In this document: positions 9,495-19,267 of the stretch, one piece after another
How the letters are laid out: every line of letters begins with the position of its first letter
How positions within the stretch are numbered: position 1 is the stretch's first letter
NCBI GenBank assembly: GCA_009841615.1
Contig: VXLL01000035.1
Coordinates: 186,001 to 250,000, forward strand
Source: Gammaproteobacteria bacterium
GTDB taxonomy: Bacteria; Pseudomonadota; Gammaproteobacteria; Pseudomonadales; Azotimanducaceae
Length of the DNA stretch: 64,000 bases
Direction: 5' to 3'
Translations under genes and position numbers: made by a program
Notes under the pieces: model-generated
Seen by the model: the letters and a program-made list of their open reading frames with translations, nothing else
Database searches by the model: none
What the model was told of the DNA's origin: nothing

Positions 9495-11384
9495 TCAATC
9501 GTCAATATATTGCTTCAGTATTTCTAATTGCGCGTACGAAAAATTATTTTGGCTCGATTCTCTTGCAAGACTCGACGCGACACTCGCACGAATCTCTTTC
9601 GTAGGAAAGTCTTTAATGGACTCTATCAGTCCTGCCGGATCAATGTGAGCCCACAACCAAGAAATTGAAACAAAGTACTCAGCTTGACTGTCCTCCGTAA
9701 GTTGTAGACCTAGGTTAAACACTTTCTTCGAGTCCCCGAGCTCAATGTACCTCTGTCCAATTGCGCTATATGCTCTAATTCTTGTTTTTCCTTCCCTTAC
9801 TCTTGGTAGTAGTTCGACTGCAAGCTCAAGGTCTTGGTAACAGATCGTCCAAATCACCTCGGCTTCTAATCCCGTTTCATACATTTCCATGCCCAGGATA
9901 TTGATCTCCGGTATTTCTTGTTTAACAGCTAAGTCAAATGCACGACGTGGATCAAATTCGACCAAATTGCTTGTAATTGCACTTACCCATGTGTACCGTT
10001 TACCCTCATCGAGAGGGGTACTATATACCCAATTCAAGGCCGCTTCTAAGTCAATCTCTATCCAAATACTGATGACACTTGATGGTAGGAAGTCGTTTAG
10101 TCCGCCACGTCCGTGTTTAACAGCAAGATCCGCAGCTTCTTCGGGGGATACACGTGCGATACCTCTAATCGCATCTAAAGTTACCCATTCTCTAATATTC
10201 GGTGGAAAATTTTCAATTTTCTCGATGACGTCCCTTGGTTCGTTTAACGCCCAAATTTTGGCTACACGAAGTTGGAAGTACTCTCGATCCCTACTTTTTT
10301 CGATACTACTAGCAGCTTGATAGGCGGCTTCCGGATCAGATACTGCCCATGTCTTGACTACCCGGGACGTAGCTGACGAGTCCCTGTTCTCGCTCGGCAC
10401 CGCCAGCGAATATTGAAACGCTTGATAGGGTTCATCCGCAACCGCGTGTTCTAGCAACTGTAAGATCAAATCGGTTTTAACGTTCTTTTCTAAGTCGCTG
10501 CTGTTTACCTTATCTAGAACACCAAAGCCAATCTGTTCATACCACTGTCTCGTGATGTTTCTTAGTGCTCGAGTGTGGCTAGAGTTATTTGGTTTGTAAA
10601 GTGCGATGACCTCATGCCATGCCGCGCGAGGGTCGTTGATGCGATTCGTCGCGAACGACAATATGTAAGCGTTTGTCCCTTGCTCCTCATCCCCAAGAAC
10701 CTTAGCTACTTCTCGATAAGTGTTGAGCGATTCGCCACATAATGCCGCCAATATGCCGATAAGCGCTTTACTCTTGTAGTTGTCAACTAGTCTTTTTGCA
10801 GTGTCGATCGCACTTTGAAGATCAGTCGCTGCCCAGTCCTTAAACACGGTTTGAACCATAGACACAGAAGTTTCCTGTTCTACGTTCAAGTAGCGTTGCG
10901 AGTGCACAAATTTCGACTGGTTTGAAATTGGTTCAAATTGTTCAACCACATATTCGGTTGCGACATGCGGATTCACTATCGCAAGTCTTTCGATAAGGGC
11001 TGTTTGAAGTTTATCTCGAACATAATGCGAACGTTCATGTACGTCACTCGAAATTGTTTGCAACTCAGTCATGAGTTCTTGTGTCGATAGACCAGCAACA
11101 AACGAATACACAGCAAGTCGAAGTTGAAATGAGTTTTTATGTAAGTTTGGGTCTTCAAGCGATGCGGCGGAAAGATTTCTGCTGTGTAAATATAGAAGGG
11201 AGGAATGGTTTAATCGAAACCCTTCACCAGCGCTTTCTCCCTTTGAATTGGGTATCTTATTAGATGAAGCGGTCTCCGTGGTTTCGTTCGTCGAGACCAA
11301 GATGTTCACGAAATACATACTCAAACCACCTAACACAATCCCTGCGAACAAAAGCATTGAGAAAATTCTTTGAGACTTTTTCAT
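9495..11384 (-). CDS. Array gene A2: membrane-anchored helical-repeat protein (629 aa)
   Basis: Subgroup A member, the most diverged of the three. A membrane anchor spans about residues 8-30 (SMLLFAGIVLGGLSMYFV) and a Thr/Ser/Asn linker follows. The repeats include WAATDLQSAI, WAVSDPEAAY, WALNEPRDVI, WIEIDLEAAL and WAHIDPAGLI, and the subgroup A block DPRRAFDLAVK is present. It ends in a short helix, LEILKQYIDD. CACCCA precedes the ATG and no Shine-Dalgarno is visible. It lies 119 bases downstream of B2 and 231 bases upstream of B3, so the larger gap falls between B-A units rather than within this one. The function is unknown. Confidence 0.87.
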   Translation of the reverse strand: MKKSQRIFSMLLFAGIVLGGLSMYFVNILVSTNETTETASSNKIPNSKGESAGEGFRLNHSSLLYLHSRNLSAASLEDPNLHKNSFQLRLAVYSFVAGLSTQELMTELQTISSDVHERSHYVRDKLQTALIERLAIVNPHVATEYVVEQFEPISNQSKFVHSQRYLNVEQETSVSMVQTVFKDWAATDLQSAIDTAKRLVDNYKSKALIGILAALCGESLNTYREVAKVLGDEEQGTNAYILSFATNRINDPRAAWHEVIALYKPNNSSHTRALRNITRQWYEQIGFGVLDKVNSSDLEKNVKTDLILQLLEHAVADEPYQAFQYSLAVPSENRDSSATSRVVKTWAVSDPEAAYQAASSIEKSRDREYFQLRVAKIWALNEPRDVIEKIENFPPNIREWVTLDAIRGIARVSPEEAADLAVKHGRGGLNDFLPSSVISIWIEIDLEAALNWVYSTPLDEGKRYTWVSAITSNLVEFDPRRAFDLAVKQEIPEINILGMEMYETGLEAEVIWTICYQDLELAVELLPRVREGKTRIRAYSAIGQRYIELGDSKKVFNLGLQLTEDSQAEYFVSISWLWAHIDPAGLIESIKDFPTKEIRASVASSLARESSQNNFSYAQLEILKQYIDD

Positions 11385-11503
11385 TGGGTGTTTGTGTAGA
11401 CTGAATACCGACTTTTCTTGAGTGCGGATACGGCTATTTGTCCCTATTCAAACAATCGCTTCGTCGTTTTAGTTCGTGGTTAGGACGTTAATAGAGACAC
11501 AAG

Positions 11504-13396
11504 TTAATATAAGTGCAACTGGTGAAGCAGTTCTAATTCTTCTTCAGTCGCATTGTCTATGTCAATGTTTTGAACTTGTTTGAACAACTCTTTGTCCTTA
11601 TCACTAATGTGTTTTTCCACATTTGCGATCTCTTCTTCTGAGTAGTAGTTCCCAACCTCATTCGTAATTTTTATTCCGACCGCGATTCTCGACTTCGCGA
11701 AAGTCGGAAAGTCGTCGAAAACCTTCAACAGTCCTTTGGGGTCATCATATGCCCACCTCATTGCGATCCTTTGATAGAATTCTTTCTGCTCAGTTTGATC
11801 CAAATCGTTCGCAAGATCGAGTGCTTGTGTTGAGAAACCTTGTTCGACCAAAGAACTGCCAATATGAGCGTACGCGGAAACCTTTCTACCTTCTCTGACC
11901 TGCGGCAGCAACTCAAGAGCAAGTTGTAAATCGTCGTCTGCGATGCTGGCTATTATTGAATCTTCCGAACCATCGGCGATGGGTTCGCTCAATGCAAGTT
12001 CAAACGCGCCCTTCGGGTCTGTTGAGACAAGTCGCCACTTTAGAGAGCTAATCATAGACGCCCGAATTGGATCATTCGTGGGTAGGTCCAGTACCCATTC
12101 TTTGGCGGAAGCCGCATCTTCTTCGCACCACGTTCGGATTAGTCTGTAGGCAAGCTGTTCTCGCATTTCTTCATCGGAAATCTGCAGGACGAATTGAGCG
12201 GCGGCTGTCGGCGACTGTTGCGTGAATTCGTCAATAGCGCGCTCCCTTGCATACTCCCGTAGACCGGGTGGAACTTGTTCTAGTTGTTCAAAAATTTGTT
12301 GTGGGTTGTTATCGGCCCATCTTCGAACCGACAACCGAATTAGATCTTCCTGGAAGTCGCTAGCTGGAAGGGTCTTTACCTTCGCTAGCATGTTCTTAGG
12401 GTTTCTTCGTGCCCAGTTTTCGGAGAGACGGGTCTCCCGAATGACGTCAATTGCTTGGTCGCCCAGATTACTCATGATATAGTCAAAGACTTCTTGAGAT
12501 CGATCAGCAGACAAGTCGTCAAACAGCCCATCGAGTACGGAGTAGTAATCGAAATCTTCCGAGATCGAAGACACTAATTCGTCTAGGATCTCCAAGCCCC
12601 TTTCTTCGATCCAAACGAACGCAATACGATTCAACGCGTCTTCCGCCTCTTCTTGGAACTTTTCTCTGCTTGCTAGATTGACGATTTCGTACCAAGTTTC
12701 ACGTGGATTTTCTATCTTATCTGTGGTTAATTTTGTGAAGTGACTATAAAACGCATGCCGTTCATCTCGCAGCTCAATAGCTATTTCCCGTTTTCTTTCG
12801 AACGGTAAGTCAGTGCGCGCATCTAAGATGGCATCGAGTGCAAAGTAGGAATCCGGTTCATCCAACTCTTTCGCGTGTTCTATAGCTTTGTTTAAGTCGT
12901 CTCGAGCCCAGGACGAATACACCGTCCTGATTATCGAATTACGTTGGTGATGGTCTCTTTCTATTACGAAGTCGAGAGCGCGAGCCGGTGCGGTTGTCAA
13001 AAGTTTTTGCAAGAGTGTTGTTTGTAGTTCAGTTCGATTTGCATAAGAAACATACCAACTCGATTCCGTGGATTGCTTGAGCAGATCTACGATCTGGTCG
13101 TCAGTTAGAGTAGCAACCCAGAAAACAATACCTGCTTTGAGGTCGAATGTACGTTTTGGAAAGACAATATCATCGATCCGGGAGGGGACCATTGCGTTGA
13201 TCGATGGTGGACTAACTCCGTCCTCGCTAGGAGTACTCGCGATCGGAACTAACTTTGCTGTTTGTGTGGATGATGTCTGTTCAACTGGTTTGCGGGTCAT
13301 CTCATCTTTAAGCAAAAAGAGGACAGTTGCGACCCCGCCAATGCCCATAAGCGCACCTATTACGAAGACTAAAACACGTGAAAAGAGAGTTTGCAT
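11504..13396 (-). CDS. Array gene B2: membrane-anchored helical-repeat protein (630 aa)
   Basis: Subgroup B member. A membrane anchor spans about residues 6-27 (RVLVFVIGALMGIGGVATVL) and a Thr/Ser/Pro linker reaches about residue 70. The repeats include WARDDLNKAI, WARRNPKNML, WADNNPQQIF, WCEEDAASAK and WAYDDPKGLL. It lacks the Gly/Met-rich insertion seen in B3 and ends in the subgroup aromatic tail, LHQLHLY. It is more acidic at the C-terminus than B1 and B3. The upstream -10-like box is TGTAAT, a weaker version of the TATAAT box of B1 and B3. It is followed after 119 bases by A2. No enzyme motif is visible. Confidence 0.87.
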   Translation of the reverse strand: MQTLFSRVLVFVIGALMGIGGVATVLFLLKDEMTRKPVEQTSSTQTAKLVPIASTPSEDGVSPPSINAMVPSRIDDIVFPKRTFDLKAGIVFWVATLTDDQIVDLLKQSTESSWYVSYANRTELQTTLLQKLLTTAPARALDFVIERDHHQRNSIIRTVYSSWARDDLNKAIEHAKELDEPDSYFALDAILDARTDLPFERKREIAIELRDERHAFYSHFTKLTTDKIENPRETWYEIVNLASREKFQEEAEDALNRIAFVWIEERGLEILDELVSSISEDFDYYSVLDGLFDDLSADRSQEVFDYIMSNLGDQAIDVIRETRLSENWARRNPKNMLAKVKTLPASDFQEDLIRLSVRRWADNNPQQIFEQLEQVPPGLREYARERAIDEFTQQSPTAAAQFVLQISDEEMREQLAYRLIRTWCEEDAASAKEWVLDLPTNDPIRASMISSLKWRLVSTDPKGAFELALSEPIADGSEDSIIASIADDDLQLALELLPQVREGRKVSAYAHIGSSLVEQGFSTQALDLANDLDQTEQKEFYQRIAMRWAYDDPKGLLKVFDDFPTFAKSRIAVGIKITNEVGNYYSEEEIANVEKHISDKDKELFKQVQNIDIDNATEEELELLHQLHLY

Positions 13397-13506
13397 GAAT
13401 CCCCGGGAGGATACTCTAAACTAGTGCCGAGTTCTCGAATTACAGGTTGAAAGCTTCAAAGGTGTAGCATCCTCGCTCAGACTCAAAGTCGACTCTCTAA
13501 AGCTAT

Positions 13507-15423
13507 TCAGTCAGAATCACTTGAATAGGACTCTAGAACTTCTAGTTGCGCCTCAGTGAAATTATCTTTCATCCACTGACTCGTCAAAGTTCGCGCTAGA
13601 TTCGATCGAATTTCTGCAGTGGGCAGATTCTTAAAGGACTCGACCAACCCACTAGCATCGATGCTAGCCCAAGTATAAGCGATGCTTTGAAAGTATTGTG
13701 TTTGCTCGTTTGCAGTTAGTTTGAGCCCTAAGTCAACAGCCTTCGAAGACTGGCCTAAATTGATGTACTGACTCCCTACGGAGGTATAGGCTTGCGGCCG
13801 TGAACTGCCTTCACGTACTTTCGGTAGCAGTTCGACCGCAAGGTCGAAATCTTGATAGACTATCTGCCCAAGAATTTGCGCTTCAAGCGCAGGCGTGTAC
13901 ATGCCCCCCATGCGTTCTGGAATGGGTTGCTGAAGAGCTATATCAAACGCGCGGCGCGGATCGGTATTAACTAAATTTGTCGCTAACGCGCTAACCCACG
14001 AGTACCGATTTTCCTCGCTCATCGGTCCGTTAAGTACCCACTGTATAGCTGCTTCGGTATCCTGATCAACCCAGTGTCGGAGTATGTAAGTAGGGACATA
14101 ACTCAATCCTCCAAAACCTCCTTCTATTTGCTCAAGCGCGATTTCGGCCGCTTCCTGCGGCGAAGTTACTGCGATAGCCTGAAGAGCACTCGAGCTTCCA
14201 AGGTCTCGCATTTGTGGAGGAAAACTATCCAAGTTTTCTAAGAAGTAGTAAGGTTCGTTTGCTGCCCAAACTGATACGACTTGCCGCTGAAGACTGTCTC
14301 GTCGTCCACTCTGTTCAATACTAGTGGCTGCTTGGTAAGCTGCTTGCGGGTCTGACTCCGCCCACACCAAAACAACGGTAGACTCTGGTTGGGAATACAT
14401 CCCTGCAAACCCTTGGATCGGCAAATTCAGTGCATATTGAAAGGCTTGATATGGGGTTTCCATTGCGGCGCTGCGAAGTAAACCAGATTGAAGAGAGTTC
14501 TTGACGTCTTCGTTCAACGCACTCGCGCGCACCTGGTCAATCACGCTTATGCCATCTTTCTGGAACCACTGCTGCGTAACAGCTCCCAACGCTACCAAAT
14601 GGTTACTGTCGTTCGGTTTAATGATAGTCGCGAGTTCGTTCCAAATAGTTTTTGGATCGTCAACGCGTTTTGAATTGAATGACCTCACGTAGAAATCGAG
14701 ACCTTGTTCTTCATCCCCTAACTCTTTGGCGATATTTCTATATGTCGATAATGGCTCGTCTGTAAGGGAAGCGAGAATTCCGTCAAGTGCTTCGTGCTTT
14801 ACGTCCTCTCTCAGGGACTTTGCGTTTTTGATGGCACCGTCCCTGTCGTTCAACGCCCATTCTTTAAACACACGTTGAACGAACGGCATTGAGCTAGACG
14901 TAGTTCCTAGGGTATCGTACAGCCGTACACCCCATGAGTTGAGTGCCACAAAATCTCTACCCAAGTTTCTCTGCTCTGCGACAAAAGTCATAGCGGATGT
15001 TGGATTTAGTGTAGCTAATTTTTCGATGAGTGCAGTCTGTAGCTCCACTAGCACGCTACGAGACAGTTCAAGCTCGTGATCCACGGAACGAAGCAGTTCC
15101 TTCGCAACTTGCTGTTCGGATAAGCCTGCTACGAAAGAATATACCACTAATTTACGTTGAAACGAGTCCTTTTCTAAAGACGGATCGTCGATCTTGGAGA
15201 CTGATTGAATGTTGCTGGTCGATATCGGGTCTCGAGAGCTATCTGCCTCAGCACTCGGTGTAGTAATTTCCTCAGTGTCTTGGGAACCCAAAACTGCTCC
15301 AGGCACCGTTGAAGTGTTGCTGTCGTTGCTTGAGGTTGCAAGATGTACCAAGTACGTGCCTCCACCTCCTATCACAAATCCAGATGTAACAAGAAGTAAC
15401 AAAATGCCTAAAGATTTTTTCAT
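13507..15423 (-). CDS. Array gene A1: membrane-anchored helical-repeat protein (638 aa)
   Basis: Subgroup A member. A membrane anchor spans about residues 5-28 and carries a Gly run (VIGGGGTYLVHL). A long Ser/Thr/Asp linker reaches about residue 75. The repeats include WALNDRDGAI, WAESDPQAAY, WAANEPYYFL, WVDQDTEAAI and WASIDASGLV. Loops between repeats are Gly/Met-rich (GGFGGLSY, RMGGMYTP), which resembles the insertions in B1 and B3. The 5' leader TTAGACTCCC before ATG nearly matches A3. It sits 123 bases downstream of B1. Its role is unknown; pairing with B1 is inferred from the alternating order. Confidence 0.88.
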   Translation of the reverse strand: MKKSLGILLLLVTSGFVIGGGGTYLVHLATSSNDSNTSTVPGAVLGSQDTEEITTPSAEADSSRDPISTSNIQSVSKIDDPSLEKDSFQRKLVVYSFVAGLSEQQVAKELLRSVDHELELSRSVLVELQTALIEKLATLNPTSAMTFVAEQRNLGRDFVALNSWGVRLYDTLGTTSSSMPFVQRVFKEWALNDRDGAIKNAKSLREDVKHEALDGILASLTDEPLSTYRNIAKELGDEEQGLDFYVRSFNSKRVDDPKTIWNELATIIKPNDSNHLVALGAVTQQWFQKDGISVIDQVRASALNEDVKNSLQSGLLRSAAMETPYQAFQYALNLPIQGFAGMYSQPESTVVLVWAESDPQAAYQAATSIEQSGRRDSLQRQVVSVWAANEPYYFLENLDSFPPQMRDLGSSSALQAIAVTSPQEAAEIALEQIEGGFGGLSYVPTYILRHWVDQDTEAAIQWVLNGPMSEENRYSWVSALATNLVNTDPRRAFDIALQQPIPERMGGMYTPALEAQILGQIVYQDFDLAVELLPKVREGSSRPQAYTSVGSQYINLGQSSKAVDLGLKLTANEQTQYFQSIAYTWASIDASGLVESFKNLPTAEIRSNLARTLTSQWMKDNFTEAQLEVLESYSSDSD

Positions 15424-15546
15424 GGGAGTCTAATTTGGAGTGCTGTCTTTGTCTCTAAAGAATTCAATCGGAATTGGAAAAGTTATGCTGGAGCGTTAGC
15501 TGATCTACTTTGCAAAAGGCGCAATTACGAACATGACAACTGCGTA

Positions 15547-17445
15547 CTACCACGAATGCAACTCTTGGAGAAGCTTCCGATCTTCAGGAGACGGGTTGCG
15601 CATGTCTATTTCTTGGAATTGTTGCAACTTTTCCCGAACTTCTTGAGTCATGTACTTTTTCAAGCTGGCGATTTCTTCGTCGGTGTATAGATTCGTAGAG
15701 GTATTCATCATGCTTATCGACAATGCGACTCGTGATTGGATCTCCGCGGAGGGAAATTCGTCGAAAGCTTTCAGTAATCCTTGTGGGTCTTGCCAAGCCC
15801 ATGACGAAGACATGCTCCGAAAGTAATTTTTTTGTTCAGCTTTGGGTAATTGATTTGCGAGGTCAATCGCTTGTCGCGTCTCTCCCTTTTGAATTAATGA
15901 AACTCCAATGCTACTATACGCCATCGACCTTCCTTGTTCTCGCACTTGAGGTAACAGTTCTAGCGCAAGATCTACGTCTTGATATGCGAGCATACTTATG
16001 ATCGAAGATTCATAGCCCGTTGAAGAATATGGAGACGAAGGGTTCTCTTTAATGGGTTCTTCAAGTGCAAGTCTAAATGCCTCTCGAGGATCGCTGTGAA
16101 CAAGTGCCATCGCGAGAGGGCGAAGAAGCGCGGCGCGCAAAGGGTCACTACTTGGCAAGCCTAACACCCAATCTTTCGCAGCTTCAGTGTCTTGATAAGC
16201 CCAAGTGGAGACTAAGCTGTTCGCTAGCGTTAACCTTGTCTGGAAGTCCTGTTCTTGAAGAACGAACTTCGCTGCTTCATCGGGCGATGAACGAGTCAGC
16301 GCTCGAATCGCGTTACGACGCGCTTGTACTTGATGTTCTCCAGGGACTAGGTCAATTTGTTTAAGAATTTGACGAGGATTGTCATCTGCCCATTGCCATA
16401 TCACACGCCAAACTATATTGCGCCGAAATCCGCTAGCAGGCAAGGTCTCCGCCTTTGCCAACACAGCTTTAGGATCCCTCTGTGCCCAGTAAAAAATGAC
16501 ACTACTATTTTGTAGTATGTCGTAAGCTCGATCGCCAAGATAGCTCAACGCGAAATCAAAAATTTCTTCTGGTTTGTCTTTAGACAGTGCGTTAAGTATT
16601 TGAGTGAGGGCAAAATCGTATTCGGTTGTGTGTGAAATAGAAGATACTATTTCATCAAGAACTTCCATTCCCTCTCGTTCGACCCACGCAACCGCGAGTT
16701 CGCTCAGAGCATGGCCAGCCGTGCCTTGAACATTCTCAAGGTTTGCTACTCTCAGAATTTCGTGCCAAGTTTCCTTTGGTTTTTCGATCCCTTCAGATGT
16801 TAGGCTCTTAAAGTATTTGAAGAACGCGTAATTTTCATCTCCGAACTCTCTTGCGATTTCCCGTTGACGATCTAGGGACAAGTCTTCTCGCGCTCGCAAA
16901 ATGGTCGGTAAAAAGTTTACGGCTTCATCTTCGGCCCATTGCTTTACCTGTGTGATTGCATCCTCTAAATCTGAACTTGCCCATGTCAGGAATACGACTG
17001 AGGCTAAGGGGGTCCTCCGTTGCTCGTCCAAAGACCAAACAAACTCAATTGCTCGTTCCGGTGCCTCAATAGTGAGTTTTTGCAAAAGGGTAGATTGAAT
17101 TTCGTTCAGAATTTCTGTGGAAACATTCCAGGAAGGGTCGGTGGATTCTTCGAGCCAACTTAGTATTTGATCGTCAGAAAGGGTTGCAATCCAAGACAGG
17201 ATGGCCACCTTACGCTCAAAGGCTTGCTCTGGAAATACTAACGCGTCGATATTGGAGGATGTGGAGAGGTTTGGACCGCCTACCGAATCATCGGAAACCC
17301 TCAAGGTATTACGACCTTCGTTGTTCGGTCTCGTCGTCGAAGTGCCTTCATCTTCTTGTATTAGAGTAAACGCTCCAATGACAAATCCAATACCAATAGC
17401 TACACCAGCCGATAGTGCTAGAATGCGCGTGAGAAAATTCTGCAT
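15547..17445 (-). CDS. Array gene B1: membrane-anchored helical-repeat protein (632 aa), first gene of the array
   Basis: Subgroup B member and the promoter-proximal gene of the array. A membrane anchor spans about residues 7-29 (LALSAGVAIGIGFVIGAF) and an Asn/Ser/Asp linker follows. The repeats include WASSDLEDAI, WAQRDPKAVL, WADDNPRQIL, WAYQDTEAAK and WAWQDPQGLL. The C-terminus is LLQELHSW, matching the aromatic tails of B2 and B3. A TATAAT box lies in the shared 17-base motif upstream. It diverges from the GST gene across about 195 bases. No known domain is recognised; the periodic Trp-Ala/Asp-Pro pattern suggests an alpha solenoid. Confidence 0.88.
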   Translation of the reverse strand: MQNFLTRILALSAGVAIGIGFVIGAFTLIQEDEGTSTTRPNNEGRNTLRVSDDSVGGPNLSTSSNIDALVFPEQAFERKVAILSWIATLSDDQILSWLEESTDPSWNVSTEILNEIQSTLLQKLTIEAPERAIEFVWSLDEQRRTPLASVVFLTWASSDLEDAITQVKQWAEDEAVNFLPTILRAREDLSLDRQREIAREFGDENYAFFKYFKSLTSEGIEKPKETWHEILRVANLENVQGTAGHALSELAVAWVEREGMEVLDEIVSSISHTTEYDFALTQILNALSKDKPEEIFDFALSYLGDRAYDILQNSSVIFYWAQRDPKAVLAKAETLPASGFRRNIVWRVIWQWADDNPRQILKQIDLVPGEHQVQARRNAIRALTRSSPDEAAKFVLQEQDFQTRLTLANSLVSTWAYQDTEAAKDWVLGLPSSDPLRAALLRPLAMALVHSDPREAFRLALEEPIKENPSSPYSSTGYESSIISMLAYQDVDLALELLPQVREQGRSMAYSSIGVSLIQKGETRQAIDLANQLPKAEQKNYFRSMSSSWAWQDPQGLLKAFDEFPSAEIQSRVALSISMMNTSTNLYTDEEIASLKKYMTQEVREKLQQFQEIDMRNPSPEDRKLLQELHSW

Positions 17446-17471
17446 AGGACGTTCGTCTGATTGATTCTTTC

Positions 17472-17488
17472 GACAATTCAGATTATAT
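17472..17488 (-). promoter_or_regulatory. Shared promoter motif upstream of B1
   Basis: The minus strand reads ATATAATCTGAATTGTC, identical to the motif upstream of B3 and ending the same 27 bases from the start codon. It carries TATAAT. It is the likely start of transcription for the first B-A unit. Confidence 0.55.
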
Positions 17489-17641
17489 CTTTAGGGACGC
17501 CTCCTCTCCTCACGGTTTTAGTGCTTGTCAAATTCTCAATGTCAGCATAGCTCGTTGACCGGGATTTTGATATGCGCAGCTCTTTCGAAAGCTATGCGAG
17601 ATTAACATTCTCCTTGCAAATCTGTGTGATTAGCAAAATTG

Positions 17642-18310
17642 ATGTTGCCCAGTTCGATTCAACGAGATTTTCAATTGCTTCTCTATGACCAACAGAATGC
17701 CCCCAACCCACGTCGAGTTCGAATCTTTCTCGCAGAGAAGGGAGTCACTTACGATCGCAAACAACTAAACATTGTGAAAGCCGAGAACCTTTCGCCTGAG
17801 TTTCTTTCGATCAATCCACGCGGTCGTCTTCCCACTCTCGTCCTTGACGATGGATCAATCTTAGACGAATCGGTCGCGATCTGTCGCTACGTCGAGGAAC
17901 TCTATCCCGATCCTCCGCTCATGGGTACAGATACACTAAGTAGAGCACGTATAGAAGCACGTCAACGACACATTGAATTCGACGGATTGCTGCCAGCGTC
18001 GGAAGTGTATCGAAACGCTTACCCGCGTTTTCAAACACGGGGTGTTGGGGGAAACGTAGGAGAAATCAATGCGATTCCAGATCTAGTGTCTCGCGGTAAG
18101 ACTCTAATGTGGATATTTTTTGCGCGATTGGAAGAAGAACTAAACCAGTCTCCGTATATCGCCGGAGAAGAATTCTCAATAGCAGATATTACTGCTTTGT
18201 GCACCGTAGATTTTGCGACCACCTACGCGCGCATACCATTTCCCATTTTTTATCCGGCCTTACAACGCTGGTATCGAACAGTCTCCGCGCGGCCAAGCGC
18301 TCAGGCCTAA
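17642..18310 (+). CDS. Glutathione S-transferase family protein
   Basis: Predicted soluble glutathione transferase of about 222 residues, the usual family length. The N-terminal thioredoxin-like domain has PNPRRVRIFLAEKG, a cis-Pro segment GRLPTLVLDDG and the glutathione-binding ESVAICRYVEELYP. The C-terminal helical domain holds IAGEEFSIADITAL, the family N-capping region. The exact substrate is not readable. A TTG lies one codon upstream of the chosen ATG, and neither start has a clear ribosome site. The gene is divergent from array gene B1; nothing suggests a functional link. Confidence 0.85.
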   Translation: MLPSSIQRDFQLLLYDQQNAPNPRRVRIFLAEKGVTYDRKQLNIVKAENLSPEFLSINPRGRLPTLVLDDGSILDESVAICRYVEELYPDPPLMGTDTLSRARIEARQRHIEFDGLLPASEVYRNAYPRFQTRGVGGNVGEINAIPDLVSRGKTLMWIFFARLEEELNQSPYIAGEEFSIADITALCTVDFATTYARIPFPIFYPALQRWYRTVSARPSAQA

Positions 18311-18359
18311 AACCTTAACTCAATCGTATCAATCGAATAGTAATTTGACGTGGATTGCG

Positions 18360-18752
18360 TTACGGAGTTGACGCTACTTCCTCGTGAAAGTAATAACACA
18401 AGCCATCAGGAGCAGTAACAAAGAACACTTTTAGTTGTTTACCCTCCCGTTCGTCTATTCGCCAATCGCTCACATTGACTTCACGAGACTCCAATTCAGT
18501 TCGAATCTCGGTGATACCAGACACTAACACTGCGGCACCATCCTGAGTCGGGTCACCTCCATTCTCGGCAAAACCAATTTTCACTCCATCGCGCTCTAGA
18601 ATCACGAAAGGATTTGGCTGTTCCCCGCGCTCGATTTCTTGCATTCCAAAATTTTGTCCATACCAAGACGCGGCCTCATTGACATTTGACACTGGCAAAG
18701 CCAAAACATCATTTTGATACGGATAAGCGGCGACGAAATTTGCGGCTTTCAT
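18360..18752 (-). CDS. VOC (glyoxalase/bleomycin-resistance) superfamily protein
   Basis: A 130-residue single-module protein of the vicinal oxygen chelate fold. It opens with DVLALPVSNVNEAASWYGQNFG, contains NPFVILERDGVKIGF in the middle and ends with FFVTAPDGLCYYFHEE, whose terminal Glu is the usual metal ligand of the family. The length fits a one-module subunit that would dimerise. The substrate cannot be told from sequence. It is divergent from the PII gene and convergent with the GST gene. Confidence 0.75.
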   Translation of the reverse strand: MKAANFVAAYPYQNDVLALPVSNVNEAASWYGQNFGMQEIERGEQPNPFVILERDGVKIGFAENGGDPTQDGAAVLVSGITEIRTELESREVNVSDWRIDEREGKQLKVFFVTAPDGLCYYFHEEVASTP

Positions 18753-18775
18753 GAGAGGTAAACCAGTAGACTTGA

Positions 18776-19267
<492 letters not shown>

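Noticed and set aside
9889-10320. 143-codon plus-strand frame inside A2
   Set aside because: It is antisense to a clear coding gene with conserved repeats; shadow frame.
12696-12705. GTTTCACGTG resembling half of parS
   Set aside because: Right half does not match and it lies inside the B2 coding region.
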